NCBI RefSeq assembly: GCF_014805625.2
Contig: NW_023998414.1
Location: 4,572,402 to 4,636,401 of the forward strand
Direction of reading: 5' to 3'
Length of the DNA stretch: 64,000 nt
From: Glossina fuscipes
Lineage: Eukaryota > Arthropoda > Insecta > Diptera > Glossinidae
Shown here: piece after piece, positions 38,201 to 49,623 of the stretch
Position numbering within the stretch: position 1 is the stretch's first letter
How the letters are laid out: the number at the start of each line of letters is the position of its first letter
The notes under the pieces: generated by a model
Database searches by the model: none
Told to the model about the DNA's origin: nothing
What the model saw: only the letters and a program-made list of their open reading frames with translations
Position numbers and translations under genes: made by a program

Positions 38201-38502
38201 AGCTTTGAAGAACGTAGTTGTACCTATCCATTCCGCTTATAATATTCAGAACATTTGTAATTAAAACAAGCTGTAACTAGTTATCCAAATTTGACCTTCT
38301 ACTTCCTTCTGCTGCAGCCTAAGCCGAATCCTGTCCTTAAAATTATATGTGAAAGTAGCAAAAGTTATTGAAAATAAAGCGCATGGAGATCATGTCAGTT
38401 TCCACTTTACTCTCAAGTTGAATGTTTGAACAGCTTCAGTCAATATTCGTCCCGAGCTTTGAATCGGTACCTGTTGCACGCTATTACTGAGAAAAACATT
38501 TA

Positions 38503-39000
38503 AAACAAGTAAAAAAATTATATTCGCCGGCGCCCGAATCTCGCATACCTACCCCTATGTTTTTCGCATTCTACTCTCCAAGTTCTTTTATTTGATACCC
38601 ATATCGATGGCATTATTAAGAAAAAATTAATCGCCATACGTCGTGTACCATATGCATTTTAGAATTAACCCGTTTTTTAAACAGATAATATGTCTTGCTT
38701 GCGTTAAGCTAAATATGCACAAAACCAAAAGAAGTGAAAACAAAAAATGTAATTACTTGTGACTTTGTGTGGGCATGGCCGATATTTTGCCTTTTTTATA
38801 CGTAAAGAGTAGAGTTCCGGGCAGTTTAGGCTCCACTGCGAGAGACCGCAAAGATATAGAGGAAAAACATTGCTTCGATTTACTAATATGTTGCCGATCG
38901 CCTCCGAATGCCAACGCTAAAGTTCCATCGTTCTATTGTATGTAAAAACATAAAGATTTTCCACGCATTGAATTTATTATAACACCCTGCCCTACAGTGC
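38503..39000 (+). mobile_element. Possible helentron-like element end and body
   Basis: The segment opens with aaacaagtaaaaaaattata, then a small GC-rich palindromic motif attcgccggcgcccgaat (38522-38539; outer arms attcg/cgaat), then ctcgcatacctaccc. This matches the general shape of the common fly terminus aacaagtaa...ttcggctgtgccgaa and the reversed right end of the 47.0 kb copy. Near 38983 ataacaccctgccctacagt resembles the taccctgc terminus. No ORF is present. The limits and the family name are inferred. Confidence 0.4.
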
Positions 39001-39160
39001 ATAACGATGTGTGGGAATTTTAATGAAATGTAAATTTTCGCTTTACTGCACTAACTTTTATTTTGCATAATATAAGATCATAAATAGATTTTCGTGATCT
39101 AGCCCTTGAGGATTTAGATTTCTAATATACTTTAAGATAATCCATACTAAAAGCATACAC

Positions 39161-39218
39161 TAAGCACAGGATTGTGACTAACAACTCAATGGTCGCTGGT
39201 TCATATCTCAGTGCGGTA
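39161..39218 (+). other. tRNA-like segment (possible SINE remnant)
   Basis: agcacaggattgtgac, then caatggtcgctggttcatat and ctcagtgcgg, follow the 3' half of a tRNA: the end of the D arm, an anticodon-arm-like part, and a T arm close to the box B consensus GGTTCRANNCC. The acceptor stem does not close, so it is not a functional tRNA. A related T-arm-like block lies at 23905-23942. Confidence 0.35.
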
Positions 39219-39930
39219 GAGATTTCAATATGATCTAAATTTTCCGGTAGTCTGGTTAAGTCCGTAGTTTGTAAATTTATTTACAAAGGCACATTATGCA
39301 AATCCGCATAAATAAAAAGAAACGCCTTTTTAAAGCTCATCCATCATATACTAACTTTTCACGGCCACCAGTACGGAATTTCATATTCTCTTCATAACAC
39401 GGATTGGGAAAAAGTTCCGAAGTCCTGCGAACTATATGTACTTTTGGTGAAAGCATTTAACCGTTCATTCATACTTGTCCTACGCTGCCTATCGAAAATT
39501 CGAATGTAAGCTGCAAGCTTCCAAGCTTCGACTATCCATTGTCAGCTATACGGTAAACATTGCAATGAACTTTTCCCTAAGCAGGAGCGCCCTAGGACTA
39601 AAACTCTTCTATAATCTCATTTTGCACACACTCACTCATGTGTTTTCGAAAATTCCTCAACTGATTTCCAAAAAATTTCGAGAGGCGGAAATTCGAAAAG
39701 CAACCTAATCTCATCTAGCTGAGATAAGACAATTTTGAAAATATTTTCGTAAATAATCGGTTAATAAGAAAAGATTGATTGTTGAATTTTCTAAAAGAAT
39801 TTTTAGCAGAGGAAGGAGACAATCCGTAATGACTGCAATGCAAATATCTATTAAAAGGGATGAAATTTCCATAGATTTTAATCTTAGACTGGCAGTTGTG
39901 CGCCACTACTAGTAGTCCATCTCCTTAATG

Positions 39931-39958
39931 TAATTATTTTTAAAATTAAAAATAATTA
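39931..39958. repeat. Perfect AT-only hairpin, 12-bp arms
   Basis: taattattttta (39931-39942), a four-base loop aaat, then taaaaataatta (39947-39958). All positions pair. In a genome this AT-rich such hairpins can arise by chance. Confidence 0.8.
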
Positions 39959-40437
39959 TCGAAGCGGATGAGGAAATTGCAATGAACTTACCACGTATGC
40001 CATTTTTATGCGAGAATTTATCAAATCAAGGAAATCACGAATTGTTCAATCCATGTCAAAGTGCCAAACGTTGATGGAAATTACGAACAATTAATTCATT
40101 TACAGAATTGTTAATTCACTTGTGTAAATCCTTGCAGTTGCATAAAATTCTTGTTTTGTTTTATTGTTTCTTCTTCTTCTTCTTCTGCTTCCTTTTTACT
40201 TTTTTTTGTATATTTTTTTTGAATGCAACTACTACACTACGCTGACGAAAAACAATAATACAAATACAAAATAAAATAAAAATAAACAAGAAACGGTAAA
40301 ATAGGAGAAACCATGAAATAAATTAAGAAAAAATACTTAATAGAAAAAAAGACAAAAAACAGCAAACACAACCAACCTCTGTCTGTCGTTACAGTCAAGT
40401 TTGCAAGCAGTTTAAGCTTAACCGCAAGCACTCGACA

Positions 40438-40466
40438 CACAGACACACACACACACACACACACAC
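40438..40466 (+). repeat. (AC)n microsatellite
   Basis: About 12 AC units after cgacacacag. Confidence 0.92.
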
Positions 40467-40787
40467 TCCCATACACAAACTGATTGCGACGTGAAGGCTT
40501 ATAAAAAACAATCAACGCAAATTTTCTACTTTTTCATAAAATCCGTTAAAAAAAAGAAAACAAAAAAATTTCTTTTATATTCTAAATATATTTTTGTTTA
40601 CATAATCCTTACGCTCTCAACCCAGCGATGCTGTATACTTGTCGTTGTTGTTATTGTTGTTTTTTGTTGTTATTGTTGTTGATATTATTATTGTTATTAT
40701 TATCTTTGCCTGTGTAAATAGTTGATGGTATTTATAGTGAATGTTACTCTCTACTAACAAAGAGTTAAAAAAGAAATAGAATGTATT

Positions 40788-40818
<31 letters not shown>

Positions 40819-41390
40819 GTTATTTTCTAAATAAATAAATGATATCGTTTATTATTGTTATTATTATTATATTTTTTTCTTTGCGTAAACCTTTGACAAT
40901 ATTTATAGCGAGCATTAAAAAAAGAATTAAAAAAAAAAATTAAAAATAAAAAAAAAATTAAAAATAAAAAAAAATAAAACAAAAGCAATTTTTATATATA
41001 AATTTTCATTTTTATTTGCTAAATAAATAAACGATATCCGCTAATACCTATATTCACATTTATGCGTTAAGTTATGTGAATAAAAAAATTCAACATTAAT
41101 TTTAATAAGTATTTTAATGCATTTCTATTTTTTATGAAATTTCTTTTCTTATTTCCTTTTTTTGTTTTTTTTGTTTTCTTTTAATTTTTAAATAATAAAT
41201 CACAAATAGTTTATAGCACTCTTGCACTCGTTTAATAAGTTTTCTGTACAGACGTGCAGTAATGTTAGCAAAAGGCGGTCAAAAATGTGACTGAATTGTG
41301 TTTCAGTTTCAGGGACAATAATGATATTCCCCCACTTTAGGCACATGTTTAAATGTATCTTTCAGATGAGGTGAGTTTCATGCATCAAAC

Positions 41391-41392
<2 letters not shown>

Positions 41393-41430
<38 letters not shown>

Positions 41431-41449
41431 ACATACACACACACACACA
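41393..41449 (+). repeat. (AC)n microsatellite, interrupted
   Basis: About 26 AC/AT-interrupted units, one of the longest simple repeats here. Confidence 0.94.
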
Positions 41450-42469
41450 AATGAAGAAGTTCTGCGTAAAAATTTTTGAGTGAATTGTATTTCAAACGAA
41501 AACCAACTACAAACATTCTACTCAGTAAGCAGCGAATTTTGAATACACATCAGTTACCATAACTATGTATGGTTTTCTCTACTCACTCATTCAGCACCGA
41601 AGGGTTATATACTTTTCAAAAATCAAACACCTTTACGTAACAGATTGATCTTCACGATTTATGACGACTTTCATCCGTTTGTTAAGAGAGGACAAAAATT
41701 TCCTGAACTATCGCCGATATGCATATGACATTCTGTTTAGTAAATAAGTGGAATTGTGAAATAGAACGGATAATCAATTCGGGCTTTATAACATTTTTAA
41801 ACCCTTGCATGTGCCATCTGGCAACTACGCCATAAGTGATTTCTTCAAGATCGTCGTTAAAGAAATTTCTTTAATTTCGAATATTTCCCGCCAACCATTC
41901 CCAAAAAATACAAAAAACGCCTCAATTTATATCAGATGTTGTAATAACAGTGGTATTGATCTCAAACGAAAACTTGAAAATGATTTTCGAATAAAAATTC
42001 TCTTTATTTTTTGAATATACTAGGATTTCCCCACTCCAAGTCAAATGTATTCAAAGCACAATTACGATTGTAAAGCAAAGAAAGAAACGTTATGTCAAAT
42101 TTTCTCTTCTCGATTACAACCAAAACTCACCTATAGCGTAATTTCGGGAAACAGGCAAGCGAAAGTAACAAATGAAATTAATGTTGAGATAAATCCGAGA
42201 TAGCACGTACAGAATATATTTACAAACATTTTTTCAAATTTTAGTCAGTTGACAGCCCGGTCTTTGGCATCGAAAATATTAGCAGTTGCTCGAAATTTCA
42301 TATCAATATCTGCTATGGATTATACTTTTCAACGGCAATATTGCGGAATCATACGCCTAGTTTGTCTAAGCAAGAATCATATTTTGCCTTCGTATCGTAA
42401 ACAAATGTTGTTGTGTCTTCGTCTTACATAAATTTTAGAAAAACTTCAGAATACACCGATTTCCCAAAA

Positions 42470-42709
42470 CAAGGCAAAAAGTGGTCCGATTTCAACCATT
42501 TTCAGCAGCGTTCGCTCTTACGATAAACGATAAATGTCAAACTATATCAAAAAGTGCAATCTGTAAGTTGAACACAAGAATACAAGACGGACGGACGAAT
42601 GGACGTAGATCGCTTCGAGAAGTGATTTTGATTGAATCGATATAATAAAAGGTGGATCTATCTCAAATTCATGTGAGTGTTGCATACATCCGCACTAACT
42701 TAATATGCC
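42470..42709 (-). mobile_element. GTCY-type short repeat, minus strand
   Basis: The segments aagtggtccgatttcaacca, acggacggacgaatggacgt, tctcaaattcatgtgag and gcatacatccgcactaactt occur in the same order as in the 32.6 and 55.1 kb copies. The terminus cgcactaacttaatat is well kept. Confidence 0.66.
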
Positions 42710-45700
42710 AATGTACCACAAATAGCGTAGAGTATAAAAGCAAAGAAATTGGCTGCAGGTTTAAATACTAATCACGCACGTTTTTTATTTATCCATTCTT
42801 AGTTTTGCAAGAGTCGAGGAGTTAAAACAATATGACCAAACTAATATGTCTTTAGTCATTGATAATGTGTGAGCAGGAAACGGAGCACGTTTCACTCATG
42901 TAGACCAAAAACCACAATTTTATTGCATATAAACGTTGAGCAAAGACATAGAGAGATAACTAAGAAATAAACGAAACTTTAAGTTGAAATTTCGAAATCA
43001 AAACTTGTTTGCATTAAAATTTCCTTTGTATTGAATAGTGAAGAGGTCAATGTATTGATATGTTATCGATTACAAATTAAAAATTGAGTGAAAACGAAGT
43101 TCATTTACTTCAAAAGACACCGATTTTCGCCTTCAAAATTTTTCGAAATATTTCTTTTTTGGTAAATGAGTACACAGCTTACATTGCAATCCCTTAAAGG
43201 ATGCTTTGCATTTTCTTTTCTCTTCTTTTTTTATTTATTTATTTATTTGTTTTTTGTTTTTTTTTTGTATTTTCTTTACATTTATACAAAAACTTTTGGC
43301 CTTGTGCGTATGTGCGTGTACATTTTCCCCCTTAATACCATTCCATAAGTGTTAAGCTCAACTCTTTCATTCATAAAAGCTTCGTTTTATTCAATTTACA
43401 CTCATATTATTTGTACTCAAAGAGCTTTTCACCATATATTCAACAAACTCACCAAAAAATAAAAAAATAATATATAAATAATAATAATAATAGTAATCCT
43501 CAAACCTCGTATACATGTATGTTGACTAGAAATGTTACACTCAACATAAGCGTAAACATGGCACTGGAGTAAGGGTACGGTTTGTGGGTGCAAGTGTTAA
43601 CACGCACATAGTCCGCAATCTATGCAAATAATGCATGTAATTAATAACAAAATCAGCAGCTAGTATTACTTAGCCAAAGTATATATGTACGAATGTACTC
43701 ACTGTGATATGTCCAGAAGATGCTGTGTTTTTTTTTTTGAAACATTACCTTTCATCCATCGTTGGAGGAAGCCAGTGAGTGTACAAAAAGAGTGTACCCT
43801 TAATTCCATACGAATTTTGACTCACTTCTGCATCTATCTAGTCGCTTATTCGAGTTCGTTTGGCTCTTCAGCCAAATATCCTAATTAGTTAAATGTTACG
43901 ATAAGAAAAAAAAAAAAGTTCTTTGATTGATTTCGCTTTTTTTTTTACACTGAGCTCGCACTTACTCTTACTTAATTTTAAAACTTACTCTAGTATCTCT
44001 TATAGATCGTAAGCTAAAGTGTTTGGTCTATTGTTAAGGCATCAAGTCCACATTCAAACTTGATTTTTAATTAACAACTGAAAACCTATAGGTCAAACAT
44101 CAGCCTTGTTTCAAAAACCGATAATGCGACAGAGAGAAGAACGGGTGGAAGAACAAGAGAAAAAACGAATGAACGGAAGAACGTATGGGGGGATGAATGA
44201 AAGGATAAACGGAGAAGCTTACAGACAATGAGCTTCATTTACAAATGAACGGACCAACGGAAGGCTGGAAAACCCTGAACGATTCAGAACTTTTCGATAA
44301 CTGAACACTCTATATTTATATGACATAATAGGATAGACATTTCAAAATGTTATGAATCGACCAACAACTCTCTGTGTATTATAAATTAATTGAAGCGAGA
44401 AAAATTTTTTAAAAATTTTAACAAAACTTGTCTCCACTTTAGAGATATATCTTTAAGACAGTAACGAGGATAGCAAGAAATTGGCGGGGGGAACAGGACT
44501 AAATCCACTCGGCTATTCAGCTCGATTACGAATACTTATACTATATACATCGCAGGTATATAGTTGTGTTGGAAACACTTCAAGCCCATATGTTTGTTCA
44601 ACTTCTAAGTTTGTGTGTATTGGATTGTCATCCAAGTGAAAATTTCCTTTCCATTCCATTACTTTTGTTTCGTTTAATAAGTACATACAAGCACAATACT
44701 TTCTTATCACTTTTGTTAGCCTCGTAATCATTGTGTACTCCCTGTTATGTAGTTAACTACGTAAAAACCCGACCGTAAATGAAAAAGTATATATAAGAAA
44801 GAAAACGTGTTTACGTGTTTTCAACCCCTTTGCAATACATTTGCACTAATTCCCATTATTCTCATATTTTTAAGGAAAAATGATAGTTGCTTTTATCTGG
44901 ACACTGTGGACATGCATTCTAGTGCATTCAATTTTTGATGGCGAGATGAGAATGAGAATGAAACAATAGAAAAGAAATTATTATTATATTGGTAGACTTA
45001 AATCGCGTTCGAGTTCATATATCTAATATTTTCTTATCGTTCTTACGCATTTCGATGTTCCAAATATATTTCCTTTACTATATGTATATAAATTCAATAA
45101 TAGCGTAGTATTAAGCGAAGGTAACCTATTGCTTAATTGTAATATGTCGTAAAAAGCAACGAGTACTACATTTCTACTCACTTGCAGAAAAACGTACCTA
45201 TGGCGACGTTGGACAACCTACTCGAAAAGTAGTATATATAGCGGACCATTTCCGAACGATATACCAACAAAGTAATACCGAAATTACAAACGAAGCAACT
45301 GCAAACATATTCTTAATTTTTGAGAATTTTTTAATTTTTTAATTTTTTTTTTTTTTTTGTTAATTATTTGCGTACATAAGTATCACTTTCTCGTTTACCC
45401 CACCTCTATCTAGAATTCTTTTTGACCACCATCTACGCGTATAGGCGACATTCCGATAGGACTGCTCATATATATATGTATATATATATATATATATATA
45501 TAAAGACTGCCCATTTGCACGATCTGATGTAAGACAAAGAAAGGAGTTAAACGTCCTTAATTAAATATTGAAGCGATGTAATCATGATTTCAACCGGAAG
45601 ACAAGCAGATATTACAAACCGATGGCCATATGTAATAACTCAATAGCTCAACGGGTGTCCCTTCTTCGCATAACGCTATGACAATCCTTCTGACTGAGAG

Positions 45701-46969
45701 GAAAGTGAAAAACGAAATAGGGAGATGATGAATTGCAGCCTAGCGGCTATATGCCCAATCGAAAAGTGTTATGCCTATATTGACAGATCACGGGGATGTA
45801 GAGAGAAACGGATAAAAGCGCACAACTATATAGACGGATGGACGGACCAATAATTAGACGAACAAAAGTTCTCAAAAGGTATGATATATGAACGGATCGG
45901 TGGGCAAAGTGCTTTTGGAATAAGTCGCTCGGTAAATTTAACATTCACACAGATGGAGAGACGGGCCGATACACATTTATCAAACGAGAGCACATGACTG
46001 GAAAACGTACAGACGGACCTTCAAGGCGATAAGACAGCATGCCTTTTGCAATACGCACTGGTAGACTCACAGACTTATGAAAGAAAGCCAGTCTTACGCG
46101 AGAAGGATGCAGTTTCAAACAAATGGACTGAGAAATGTGTGGATTTGGTGAAAGACAAGAGAATACGATTATGTTATTTCTGATTATGAAGTGATAATAA
46201 ATTTGTAATTGTCGCCAAGTTCACTATATATCTACAGCCACAGCTAGAAAAAAAAAAACACTACATTTATACACGAATAGACATCGAAGACGTATAAGGA
46301 CAATACTTGTTACGTAAAAAAAAATATATCAATCCTTTTAGAAGCCGTTTATAAGAGTGATACGTGAAATATGCAGAAGAAATTTGGTTAAGTAATTGTG
46401 CAGTCGTAACAATTGCTGCAATGTTCCCCTCATTAAAAACTTTAAAATCTTTACTTTATTTAGATTGCGGTGACAACATGAGTGAAAGCAAGCTTCACTT
46501 GAAAGGATAACAGCCCTAACCCTAACAGCTAAAAAGAGTGTAGTTTTGACAACACGAAAGTAAAAGCAATAGAATGATAATATTCAAGCAGGTTATTAAG
46601 CGGGCATTACGTTTACAAAACGAATATAAAAAAGTGAATTATTATTAAAAACTGGCAACACATCATCCATTCGCTCGAGGGATTTTTAGTTTAAGCTTTT
46701 CTCCAACCTATTTCTCTAAAAAACCTTATCCCAAAAGATATTGCAAACGTAAACCTTTAGACATCCCTCTGAGTCTCATGTCCATTCAACAGTTACTCTA
46801 ACTTTGCCTATAAAAGATTTTAGATGAATATATAATGTGTACATTCTAAAAATATCTCCTACTGGATTATACAAGATAGAAGTCAATCGACAAGATGTTA
46901 AACTGTAACTTCTCCAGTAGGCAAGAGCTCATTTAGCATAGGCAGTGTTCTTAAAATGGTTCTTCTTCA
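42710..46969. other. Spacer with GGA-rich imperfect repeats
   Basis: At 44.13-44.28 kb and 45.74-46.10 kb there are irregular runs of gaacgga, gacgga and related words, roughly the reverse-strand GTCY pattern without the flanking family blocks. No gene is seen. Confidence 0.45.
45470..45502. repeat. (AT)n microsatellite
   Basis: Sixteen or so AT units with one gt interruption. Confidence 0.92.
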
Positions 46970-47470
46970 TAGTGCGGACATGTGTAATATCCAGGAAGGC
47001 ATAACGTGGACACACCTTTTATTATAGCGGTCGATTCAGAATCACTTTCTAAATCGATCTAAGCGTGTCTCTCTGCCTGATGTCTGTTCATGTACTTTTG
47101 TGTTCAAGCTACAGGTCGCAAATTTTGAGATGTTTTGATTAAATTTGGTACACAAACGTACCATGGCCCAAGGATACATGATATTGAAAAAGCTTTAGAT
47201 CGGTCCACTTTTTCGATCACTCCCCATATCACGCATTTTTCTGAAAAGACATTATGTGCGAAAAAAAATTCCAATTTTAAAAATATCTCAGCAAAAATGG
47301 ATAGAAAATCTAAACTTCCAATCTGCGGGTTTTCATAAAAATTATGACTTGGCATGAAGGCAATGTGTACTTTTCGGTGTGTTATTACCAAAATGAGTTA
47401 CTACTAGGCGGAATGGAGTAGTGTATGTAATTGCCGGCGTTGCCCTACACTAATGTTCTTACTTGTTTTT
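46970..47470 (+). mobile_element. GTCY-type short repeat, longest copy, with both ends
   Basis: The left end agtgcggacatg is followed by ccaggaaggc, gcggtcgattcagaatcact, a GTCY tract (47067-47092), the caggtcgcaaattttgagat block and cggtccactttttcgatcac. About 200 bp of extra sequence follows, ending in ttcttacttgttttttt. The right end, read in reverse, starts aaaaacaagtaagaa and then cgccggcaa. This resembles the opening of the separate sequence at 38.50 kb (aaacaagtaaaaaa...cgccggcg), which suggests that both are ends of the same kind of element. Confidence 0.7.
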
Positions 47471-48689
47471 TTTCACTCAGGGGATGCTCCCTATTCGTGT
47501 AATACGGTGCCGGTCGGAACGAAGTACGGAAAGGGAAAGTGATAGGGAAGAGGACGTAGTCTAGTAGTTGTGTACACAATCAATAAGTGCTTGAACACTT
47601 ACCGTACCTACGACCAAAGTAAACTCTGCCACATTGCAATTTGAATCCATGAACACAGGCTTGCTTGTTGTGGTTCTTACCTACTCAGCTACTCATGCGG
47701 ATAAATGGCGAAGAGGCTTGTGGAAAAGCCCGAAATGTCAAGGAAACAATTTCTTTAAGGTACTAAACTTTTTCCAAATTTTCAAAAACACTTACAATGG
47801 GGTTACCATTTAAAATATACGAAGTTTTTTTATGCACTCAATGCGAAGACTTGCACAAACTAATGCGAATTATTCATGTTGTTTATGATAAGAAGAGGAA
47901 ATTAATTACTTTACAATTCAAGGAGATATCATAACCGGTGAAATGTGTTCAGTTCAGAATTCATGCTTTTAATAACAGCGTTTACACATGGAAGTGTGGA
48001 GGTATTCAACGCAGTGCTTTCTATATCCATTTTCATTTTCATTTTCACTTTTATTTATTTTTTTTTTTTATTTTTAAATTTTGTAACAGTTTTGCGATTT
48101 ATTATACGTGTGAATTATAACTTTCCAGGCATGTGCTCACGTATTCCTTTTGTTTCTGTCTTAAGCTCTATCATATATATATATATATATATAAGCACAC
48201 CTGCATTAATTATACGGCAATTAAATAATTCCCGCTGACCTGCGACAAGCAGCAGTTTGAATTGGGTGACAATTATAAATGTGAAGTCATTAAGTTTTCC
48301 TTTTCTACGCCAAGGGTAGGAAACGCAAAAGAAAAAAAAAAAATAAACGGAAAGAAATAAATAAAAAATCTTTATTTACTCTCACACCTGCATGCATATG
48401 CAACACAATTAATAGTGAACATCTGCCAATAAATTGCACGGAAACAATTATCGCAATAAGTGGAATGGACTCATTTGAATACCAATAACAAAAATAAGCA
48501 TTTTAAGGATTTATCGATTCTCTTATTTTCCATTTTTGGTTTTTTGTCTTTTCTTTTCTGTGTTTTTATTTACTTTAAAATTGATTTAAATGCGGAAAGA
48601 AACCAAAACAACTAAGGAAATCATGTTCGGTCTTGTCCGAATCGTTTATACCCATCACAGCTATTAAAAAAAAAAAAAAAAAAAAAAAC
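47471..48689. other. AT-rich spacer
   Basis: Apart from an (AT)n tract at 48172-48194 and a poly-A run near 48665, nothing is recognised. Confidence 0.5.
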
Positions 48690-49440
48690 TAAGTTTTCAT
48701 CCTCAATAATAGGCAGGGGCGCGTTTGATTTTGCGTTATTTTCAGTGGAGTGGGCGTTGTAGGCGTCTAGCTTAGGTCATTTTTTTTTTTTGCATATTTG
48801 TAGGCGATATCTTAATTTGCGCAGACACTACACAGTTGGGCAGAGAGACCGGCGAACAGACGGACATGTTTAGGTGCATTCCAAATCTGAAACTAGCTAA
48901 GAATTCATATACTTTATGGGGTTTGTGAAGCGTGCTCCTGCACGTTATAAAGGTATTGATAAAAAAAAATTAAATATTGATACACTATAATATCGGGTAG
49001 GTGTGGCCAAGTTTCCCGTTTCTGTACAAGAGGTAGCGTCGCCCATGTAATGTATATCCAAATTTTTCACATTTATTTGCTATAACTTACGACCAATGCG
49101 TAAAAAACCAATTTTTTATTCTTTTTGCAAAGCAGAGGTGTCCTCAGTTTACAAAATGCTGTAGACGTCCCGTTCGATCGATTTAACTTATTTTCAATAA
49201 CAATCTGCGTGCAAGAGCTCTGTATGTTTCTATCAAATTTAAAGTCGATAGCTTTATTTTTGTGGACACACGAAGGCTTTCAACAAACATTACATAGATG
49301 GACAGACGGACATTACTAATCGATTCAGAATTTGATGCTGGCCAAAAATATATATATATATATATATATATATAATCTGCAGTGTCTCTGATGATTCCTT
49401 TGGGCGATGCAAACGTTTCGACAAAATGAACAAAAAACAA
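48690..49440 (-). mobile_element. Two-module AT/GTCY repeat element (mini-me/DINE-like), copy 1 of inverted pair
   Basis: Read on the minus strand the order is: gttgcaac-type entry block, (TA)n at 49348-49374, the block catcaaattctgaatcgatt, a GTCY tract, a block resembling gctatcgacttcaaatttga, a long middle segment (cttgcacgcag, ctgtaaactgagga, ggtgtggcc), then a second module with ccccataaagtatat and another GTCY tract, ending near gaaaatgaagatatcgcc. The same order occurs forward at 51560-52320 with most bases matching. There is no coding capacity. The paired (TA)n and (GTCY)n tracts are the signature of mini-me/DINE-1-type non-autonomous elements of flies. That family name is an inference from structure. 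Confidence 0.72.
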
Positions 49441-49449
49441 GAAAAAACA

Positions 49450-49623
49450 TTTTATGTACGAGTGAAGACGAATCTCATGATTATTATCGTTTGCTTCTTT
49501 GGCTAGATCTTGAAGCAATACTTTACTGTAGGCGGAACGTGGTGTTAGAAGTTTAACATTATATTCAATAAATGCCATCAATTGGGTATAAGTTTTTGCC
49601 ACAAGAGTATGTGCCCAGCGCAC
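49450..49623 (-). pseudogene. Coding-like fragment running into a repeat
   Basis: The first 55 or so codons of a minus-strand frame read RWAHTLVAKTYTQLMAFIEYNVKLL then TPRSAYSKVLLQDLAKEAND and NNHEIRLHS, a plausible globular protein composition. The frame then enters T-rich DNA and the AT/GTCY repeat at 49440, where coding character is lost. There is a stop just upstream (TAA in frame), so it cannot extend 5' without splicing. The family is unknown. It may be a fragment of a gene or transposon cut by the repeat. Confidence 0.25.

Larger units (their letters stand above)
32973..38502. other. AT-rich spacer
   Basis: Short frames at 33754-33966 and 33988-34185 lie in slightly less AT-rich DNA but show no domain. 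Region 36.3-37.2 kb, minus strand, has a few protein-like scraps (GSMIDGVTVQIECP at about 36.8 kb) that are too weak to name. Confidence 0.45.
39219..42469. other. AT-rich spacer
   Basis: It holds the perfect hairpin at 39.93 kb, (AC)n tracts and an A-rich low-complexity stretch at 40.91-40.99 kb. No gene is seen. Confidence 0.5.

Noticed and set aside
46513..46531. Telomere-like ccctaaccctaac
   Set aside because: Only two units; flies of this group do not use TTAGGG-type repeats, so it is chance.
48239..48689. Possible retroposed transcript end at the poly-A run near 48665
   Set aside because: No coding remnant and no polyadenylation signal placed correctly.
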